Positions 59,033 to 64,000 of a DNA stretch of 64,000 bases are shown one piece after another. The notes under the pieces are model-generated. The model had not been told where the DNA came from, did not search any database, and saw only the letters and a list, made by a program, of their open reading frames with translations. The stretch's first letter is position 1. Every line of letters begins with the position of its first letter. This DNA is from Archivesica marissinica (lineage: Eukaryota; Mollusca; Bivalvia; Venerida; Vesicomyidae), in the NCBI GenBank assembly GCA_014843695.1, contig CM026386.1, positions 14,140,952-14,204,951 of the forward strand, given 5' to 3'. Made by a program: the position numbers and the translations under genes.

Positions 59033-59150
59033 TAAAACCTACATAAAAAAATTTCTTCTGTTATTTCGAGATCGAGATCGATATTTATACAGGACTAAAA
59101 GGACCCTACCTCTAGATCGCCTAGGTTGAAATTTGCCTCTGGCTACGGTA

Positions 59151-59587
59151 CTGAGTTTTAACAACATTAAACAACGGCCCGCACCAGACGACTTCAGTGT
59201 TACACGTCCCCGCATCAACCGTCAACACGTGTGAGCAGACTAACTGCTGTAATGTGAATGGTATATCTCCCCTTTATGCACTCCTTAGTTTTTATCGGCA
59301 GCTGGTTTACAGTTCATGGTAGTGGAAGCTGAGATTCTAAATATACACTCCCGGTATACGCTCTAATAGATGGTATCCATAACAACTATGTAGTGCATTG
59401 CACATATATCACAATATTTCATTTATCGGTTTTCTCGGGCACGTTTGCTCACACTGCACGCACTGCACGCGCGGAGTCGTGACATGTACGACTAAAACTG
59501 ATGTATAATCGTTGTCATCTACAACATCCTTCACACATGTACATAATATTATAGAGCGTTGACTCATCGACACACACGACAGCCAGA
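59151..59587. other. non-coding stretch
   Basis: No recognisable gene or element. Confidence 0.45.
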
Positions 59588-59870
59588 TACTTAGTCCAGT
59601 GGTTAACACGGAGGACTGGGAATCCAGAGATCGCAGGTTCGATCCCCTGTCTGACCCTAATCAAATTAACAGTATTTCATTTGGGACTTTAAACCAGTCT
59701 CGTGTCGGTGCTTTACACCGTGCAAGTAAAAGAACCAGATGATTTTCTGAAATGAGTCTCTGTCTGTATCATTGCACTAACCTCCAACAATCTTAAATAA
59801 CTACTCTCTTCAGGAGGCGTCATTCATATGGGCGACCGGTAGCGATGATAAATAAACGTAAAAAAACACA
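59588..59870 (+). mobile_element. SINE family A
   Basis: The head is diverged (TTAGTCCAGTGGTTAACACG, GGACTGGGAATCC), the B box GGTTCGATCCC intact, the body and tail present (GATGATAAATAAACGTAAAA). One of the older-looking copies. Confidence 0.9.
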
Positions 59871-60064
59871 AACACGTACACGAATTTTAACCTTCGCAAA
59901 TACGTGACTCTACATGAGTTGACATATAATGTCAGATAAGTTGATAATTTTGCTAAAATCTCTCTGTTACTTTTCTGGGAATAAGTCAAGGCGCATGCGC
60001 ATTGAATTTACACTCATAGTGTGGTTATATTGATAATTGTCTGATCAATAATGTATGATACCTT

Positions 60065-60305
60065 TTAACCATTTCCTTAATATAGATATAGGTCAATATA
60101 CTATAATCTTCAAACAAACGGCAGCCATATAGCTATCATTCAGTGGGTTAGTAGTCACACTATCTATCCCACCTCTATAGATATTACCAGGACTTTGTAA
60201 TGAGATTCTGGACTTTATTATGAGCAATGGTTTGGCTACTACATTGTCAATGTATGTCGTATTGGTAATGGCGTCAAGATGTGCTTCTATGAGGGAAAGG
60301 GTTAA
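60065..60305 (+). mobile_element. TTAA MITE family C, simple form
   Basis: TTAACCATTTCCTTAATATA to TCTATGAGGGAAAGGGTTAA, 241 bp with both TTAAs and no internal expansion. Confidence 0.88.
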
Positions 60306-60779
60306 ATTCGTACCCTAGAAAAACTTCAAAATACATTACTAAAGTCTATTTATATACAATATGTATTTACGGTTCATCTCAAAGGATCCTATTACCCAAA
60401 TCTGTGATTTGCTGTTAGGTATGTCTACTTATGAACTTGATGAAGCAAGCCGTGACAATATCCAAATTACAGCAGTGAATATATTACATACAATGTTCTA
60501 TCGTGTGTATAACCATAGTGTGCTGTGGTACATGAATTAACATGAATAGAGCAGAACTGTCCAATAATGTAGATAAATTGGCGAATTAAAATATGCTTGC
60601 CTTTTTTGCAAAGCGCAAATGCCAAAACCCAAACATTATTCGAAGGTAATAAATATCTGCGTGTAATAAATTGTTTATTTACAAATAAAATTAGCTTGTA
60701 ACTGTATAATGTACTGTCATTGTGATGGGAATTAGCATGGGTTCATCTCATATACTCTACATTATTCTATTCTAGTGTA
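60306..60779. other. non-coding stretch
   Basis: Nothing recognised. Confidence 0.45.
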
Positions 60780-61130
60780 GGGCTGTGTTCTGAAACAGTT
60801 CGTCAACTTACGATTTTTAATATTTGAATTCCTGTTTACACCTTATGTTTCTTTCGGTAAGGTGTACGATCGGGATCCGATATTATAGTTAATTCAATGT
60901 TCGATTTTGTTATGCGACGCTGGAAATTCTTGTCACAATGTTACATATCTGTTATATTGTTTGTCGTGTTCTTTGTTTTTGTAATTACATGTATATAGTT
61001 TAATTATATGATATCACACTGTTTGATCGTATTCGGTAATAGTTGTAATATTGTAAATGTATCTGTATTATACATGTATGTGATAGCTCTCCTATAATGG
61101 AGGATAATAAAGAATCTATCTATCTATCTG
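60780..61130 (+). mobile_element. possible LINE 3' end with (TATC)n tail
   Basis: AT-rich sequence without frames ends in ATGGAGGATAATAAAGAATC followed by TATC repeats, a form common at the 3' end of animal non-LTR elements. No RT sequence adjoins, so this is an inference from the tail alone. Confidence 0.45.
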
Positions 61131-61259
61131 TATAATGGATACACATAAAGATGACAACATGAACATTTTAAGTCTTAGTAACAAGTACTCCACGCAACTT
61201 GTTATGTATTGCATGTATGTATTTGCTGTGATTAGAGCTATATCTGATCGGTAAAGTTA

Positions 61260-61440
61260 GTTTATACAAATTTATTTTAGCTCGATTACGAAACAAGTTC
61301 TTACAACTTATATGAATCATTCTCGAGACCTCATTCCTGATGGAATCCGTCGCCACGAGGGAGAGAGAAGAGGTCATATGGAATTTAAATGCCTTGTAAG
61401 GGCACAATCGTAACGGCTCCAGCGGGACTCGAACTAAGTT
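61260..61440 (-). mobile_element. SINE family D
   Basis: On the minus strand it starts at AGTTCGAGTCCCGCTGGAGC and ends TAAAATAAATTTGTATAAAC. It is matched by 56205-56372. The tail word (AACTTGTTTCG plus AATCGAGCTAAAATAAAT) resembles that of family E. Confidence 0.82.
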
Positions 61441-61660
61441 GTCATATCTGTGTTGAGATCTATGCATAGGATGGTGTTGGGATAGTACCTGTCATTCCAT
61501 CTTTGACCATGTACACGCCGTATCGGGATCCAATGGGCAATATTCAGTTTGAGGTCTCAGACTTAGGCTCATAAATGACTTGACTTGCAATAGCATAGTG
61601 ACATGAACTATAATACAAAGCAGAATAGCTTGCGTGGTTGGCTGCGTACGAAATACTGTA

Positions 61661-61793
61661 GCCTGGGTTCCAATCTGTCGATTTTTCACTTTTTAACTTC
61701 TGGCAAAATATGATCAGAAGCTCAATACGGCCCAATTAATAGTCTCGGTGTTAAAATATATTCATTGACTGACCAGGCAAAATATATCAGGCT
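61661..61793. mobile_element. small MITE with TAGCCTGG ends, copy 2
   Basis: TAGCCTGGGTTCCAATCTGT to ATATCAGGCTA; the interior matches 4379-4535. Confidence 0.6.
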
Positions 61794-62139
61794 AGTGGTT
61801 GGCGACAATAAGCACAAACAACACTTGATGATTGATTATACGTGATTTTCCATGAACTTATGAAGCATAAATAATTACTGCGTTAGGCGGACTTGAGCTC
61901 TATAAAGTGGCATGTAATGAACATGTGAATGGGCTGTAGCTCATGCACAAATGATCTGCCTTTGATCACAAGCATGCGACGTTCTTAAAATATATATTTG
62001 ATGAATCACTCGGTACTCCGAGTACAGCTAATCCAATTAACCTCGAATATTAAATTATTATTTACTGCCTAATAGTCCTTCAAAGTAGTGCTGTTTATTA
62101 AAACCATTTACGAATCGTTTATAGATCTCTTTGTGTTGT
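61794..62139. other. non-coding stretch
   Basis: Nothing recognised. Confidence 0.45.
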
Positions 62140-62345
62140 CGACCACGCAGTGGTAGAGCGTCGGATTTGGAATGGAGCGGTCCCAGTTCTATACTCAGTC
62201 ATGTCACGTATGTAGTGTCATTGACGCAGGCACCTCACACACATTGCTTAGTACTGGCTAACCGCTATGGTCGGCTAAGAATGCCCAGGAAAACATGACT
62301 AGGTCCCCACAAGTTGTTTGACATTAATGGAACATACATACATAC
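62140..62345 (+). mobile_element. SINE family B
   Basis: Head CACGCAGTGGTAGAGCGTCG (A box) and a weak B box (AGTTCTATACT), body GCTTAGTACTGGCTAACCGC, tail GACATTAATGGAACATACAT repeated as CATA. It shows the uninterrupted join GTATGTAGTGTCATTG that is split by a LINE at 62958. Confidence 0.88.
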
Positions 62346-62554
62346 ACCATTTTACATATTAATCCGCATTTGCGCAGACATTTAACACACAATTAAAGAA
62401 TTAGTGAAATGCACGAGCAGTTGGCTACAGTATACAGCATATTAATTTTAGTCATCTACACTGTACTTAGAACTGTGCATAAATTTAGTATGTGTGCTTT
62501 CTTCTTCTTCATCTACTGCCCATAAATCATGTTCTGGTTATCATTGGGAGGGCA

Positions 62555-62703
62555 GTCTACTGTGGCGGAGTGTAGACCACCCGCACAACCAGTACTAACT
62601 CTCCATCTTCCATAAGCGACTGACAACTTTCTTACATCAACAATATATCACTATAGCATAGGTTAGAAAACGACATCGCGTTAGACCACTAGGCCACGGA
62701 GGC
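62555..62703 (-). mobile_element. diverged SINE related to family C
   Basis: On the minus strand GCCTCCGTGGCCTAGTGGTC begins a head like that of family C. The body keeps the AAGTTGTCAG / GGAAGATGG...GTACTGGTTG order, but is clearly older. Confidence 0.6.
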
Positions 62704-62957
62704 ATGTTTGATTCTTAGATCTTAGTTTTCTCAATTTTAATCATCTGCACCGCGATACATTTGAAATCTTCCAGTCATAACCGCTATTGAAACCGACGGG
62801 TCTGTAGTCCAGTGGTAACACGCTGGACTGGTAATCCAGGGATCGCAAGTTCGATCCCCCGTCTGACCCTAATATGTGGCATCCGTGGTCCAATGGTAGA
62901 GCGTCGGATTTGGAATCGAACGGTCCGGGTTCGATACTCAGTCAGGCCAAGTATGTA

Positions 62958-63681
62958 TAACCATAACGGCGTGCCAAAATACACTTCCAATAAATTACAA
63001 ACTGTTCAAAACACAGCAGCTCGCATCATAACCAGAACATCCCGTTTCAGTCATGTAACGCCCATTCTAAAAGAACTTCATTGGCTACCAGTTCAAGAAA
63101 GAATAAAGTATAAAATACTGACTCACACATATAAAGCATTGAATGGAGAAGCACCGATTTATATGAGAAACTTGCTTGAGGTTTATATACCAAGGAGAGA
63201 CTTACGGTCTAAATATGAAGCAGCTACTCTTGTGTTACCAAGAAGTCGGACTGTCACATACGGAGATAGAAGTTTCATGACTGCTGCCCCAAAACTTTGG
63301 AATTCTCTTCCATCAAATCTTAGAAGTGCAACAACATTGTGTTCTTTCAAAAAGGCTTTGAAGACACACCTTTTTAAATGTTCATATGGAACATAAATAT
63401 CGAACTGTGTCTGTGCTCAATCAGGATTAAGACTGCAAATGAACACATTTTATTTAATTATTACCTATATTTTAATTGTTATAATTTTAGATCCTAATAT
63501 TTTATAGCATATTTAGAATCCATTGTAATTGTGTTTGCTAATTTTGTCTTGTTTTATCTCATTGTATGTGGAAGTTTTTATCAATATTTGTGATATTTTA
63601 GGCTGTAAAGCGCTTTTGAACGTTTTATTTTTAAATGAAAAGAGCGCTATATAAGTTTGGTATATAATAATAATAATAATG
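62958..63681 (+). mobile_element. L2/CR1-type LINE, 5'-truncated
   Basis: The 3' fragment of a non-LTR retrotransposon. It holds the end of the reverse-transcriptase frame, a 280-bp 3' UTR with AAAGCGCTTTTGAACG / AGAGCGCTATATAAG and an AATAAT microsatellite tail. ATGTA at both joins is the likely TSD. Confidence 0.9.
62970..63396 (+). pseudogene. C-terminal fragment of LINE reverse transcriptase
   Basis: About 142 residues are open up to the natural stop. LQTVQNTAARIITRTSRF, ILKELHWLPVQERIKYKI, THTYKALNG, YGDRSFMTAAPKLWNSLP and FKKALKTHLF are the hallmark C-terminal words of L2/CR1/Rex-type LINE proteins (recognised from the family). The endonuclease and catalytic RT core are missing, so this copy is dead. 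The open frame extends upstream through SINE head sequence, which is not part of the protein. Intact reading frame and stop suggest a fairly young insertion. Confidence 0.9.
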
Positions 63682-64000
63682 TAGTGTCATTGAGCAAGGC
63701 ACCCCACACACATTGCTTAGTACTGGTTAACCGCTATGGTCGGCTAAGCATGCCCAGGAAAACATGTCTAAGTCCCCGCAAGGGGTTTGACATTAATGGT
63801 ACATACATACTAATAAAATTAACAGTCTTTCAGATGGGACGTTAAACAGAGGTCTCGTGTCGGTGCTTTAAACTGTGCACGTAAAAGAACCAGAGGAGAT
63901 TCTGGAATGGGTCTCTGTCTGTATCATGCACTATCCTCCAAAATCTAAAATAACTAATCTCTTCAGGAGGCGTCGCTCATATGGGTAACCGGTAGCGACG

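Larger units (their letters stand above)
56827..59150 (+). mobile_element. family G element enlarged by insertion and 83-bp satellite
   Basis: The left end CAGGTCCGTAGCTAAATTTC, and right-end words GTTGAAATTTGCCTCTGGCT and ACGGTACTG, match 14757-15048. Between them lie the long-inverted-repeat element 56934-57744 and the 83-bp array. Without these the element would be about 280 bp. Confidence 0.72.
62874..63808 (+). mobile_element. SINE family B nested in SINE A, split by a LINE
   Basis: Head at 62876-62957 (GTGGTCCAATGGTAGAGCGT, B box GGGTTCGATAC), then the LINE, then the body at 63682-63808 (GTAGTGTCATTGAGCAAGGC ... TTAATGGTACATACATA). Compare with the unbroken copy at 62140-62345. Confidence 0.9.
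62795..64000 (+). mobile_element. SINE family A, split by SINE B and LINE, runs to window end
   Basis: The head is at 62795-62873 up to GACCCTAATA. The body resumes at 63809 with CTAATAAAATTAACAGTC and ends in the tail at the window edge (GGTAGCGACG). CTAATA (62868-62873 and again at the right join) is the TSD of the nested SINE B. Confidence 0.92.

Noticed and set aside
62795..62957. Two adjacent functional tRNA genes
   Set aside because: Both are followed by SINE bodies and lack convincing acceptor stems; they are SINE heads.

Overview
This window looks like nuclear DNA of an animal, most probably a lophotrochozoan and perhaps a bivalve mollusc. The reasons are AT-rich non-coding sequence, one spliced C2H2 zinc-finger gene, many tRNA-derived SINEs with target-site duplications, TTAA- and TA-flanked MITEs, an L2/CR1-type LINE fragment, and very long minisatellites. 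The bivalve assignment is an impression from repeat style, not a proof. There is one convincing gene. It is on the minus strand at 186-4280: a large terminal exon for a 1364-residue nuclear zinc-finger protein with four C2H2 fingers, a CtBP-docking motif (PLDLT) and four SUMOylation consensus sites. A clear splice acceptor lies at 4309-4310, so upstream exons should lie further right in the window or beyond it; I could not identify them.||Everything else is repeats, in two intermixed layers. Layer 1 is transposons. I separate SINE family A (Thr-like tRNA head, at least 8 full or partial copies plus one head-only insertion), B, C, D and E; three MITE families with TTAA targets and TTAACYCTTTC ends (A: 8 copies; B: 1; C: 4); TA-target elements (6732-7690, 11716-11881, 19855-21094, 42501-44357); hAT-like elements (9298-9850, 32530-32782, and a family G at 8605-9010, 14757-15048 and 56827-59150); a long-inverted-repeat element (56934-57744); and an L2-like LINE (62958-63681). 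Several sit inside one another, and the order of insertion can be read. The best stack is 62795-64000, a LINE in a SINE in a SINE.||Layer 2 is tandem arrays, together about 27 kb, roughly 40 percent of the window. Monomers and places: 79 bp (13554), 39 bp (13844), 27 bp (15126), 17 bp and 26 bp (19866, 20497), 20 bp (22590), 30 bp and 17 bp (26870), 21 bp (30510), 63 bp (33776), 15/16 bp (34160), 37 bp (36772, 4.9 kb), 25/33 bp (46836, 7.8 kb), 83 bp (57801), plus (ACAG)n and polypurine tracts. Several have higher-order periods (136, 171, 387, 472, about 580-650 and about 1,450-1,500 bp). Long open frames in these arrays come from monomer arithmetic and are not genes.||The most interesting general signal is that several tandem arrays are demonstrably built from, or lie inside, mobile elements: a 25-mer in a SINE, a 118-mer in a TTAA MITE, 17- and 26-mers in a TA element, and an 83-mer and a polypurine tract in family G elements. 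The window therefore shows satellite formation inside transposons at several stages. Sequence-level oddities are a 167-bp stretch of only A and C inside the 83-mer array, and an 82-bp SINE-head-only insertion with a perfect 15-bp target duplication.
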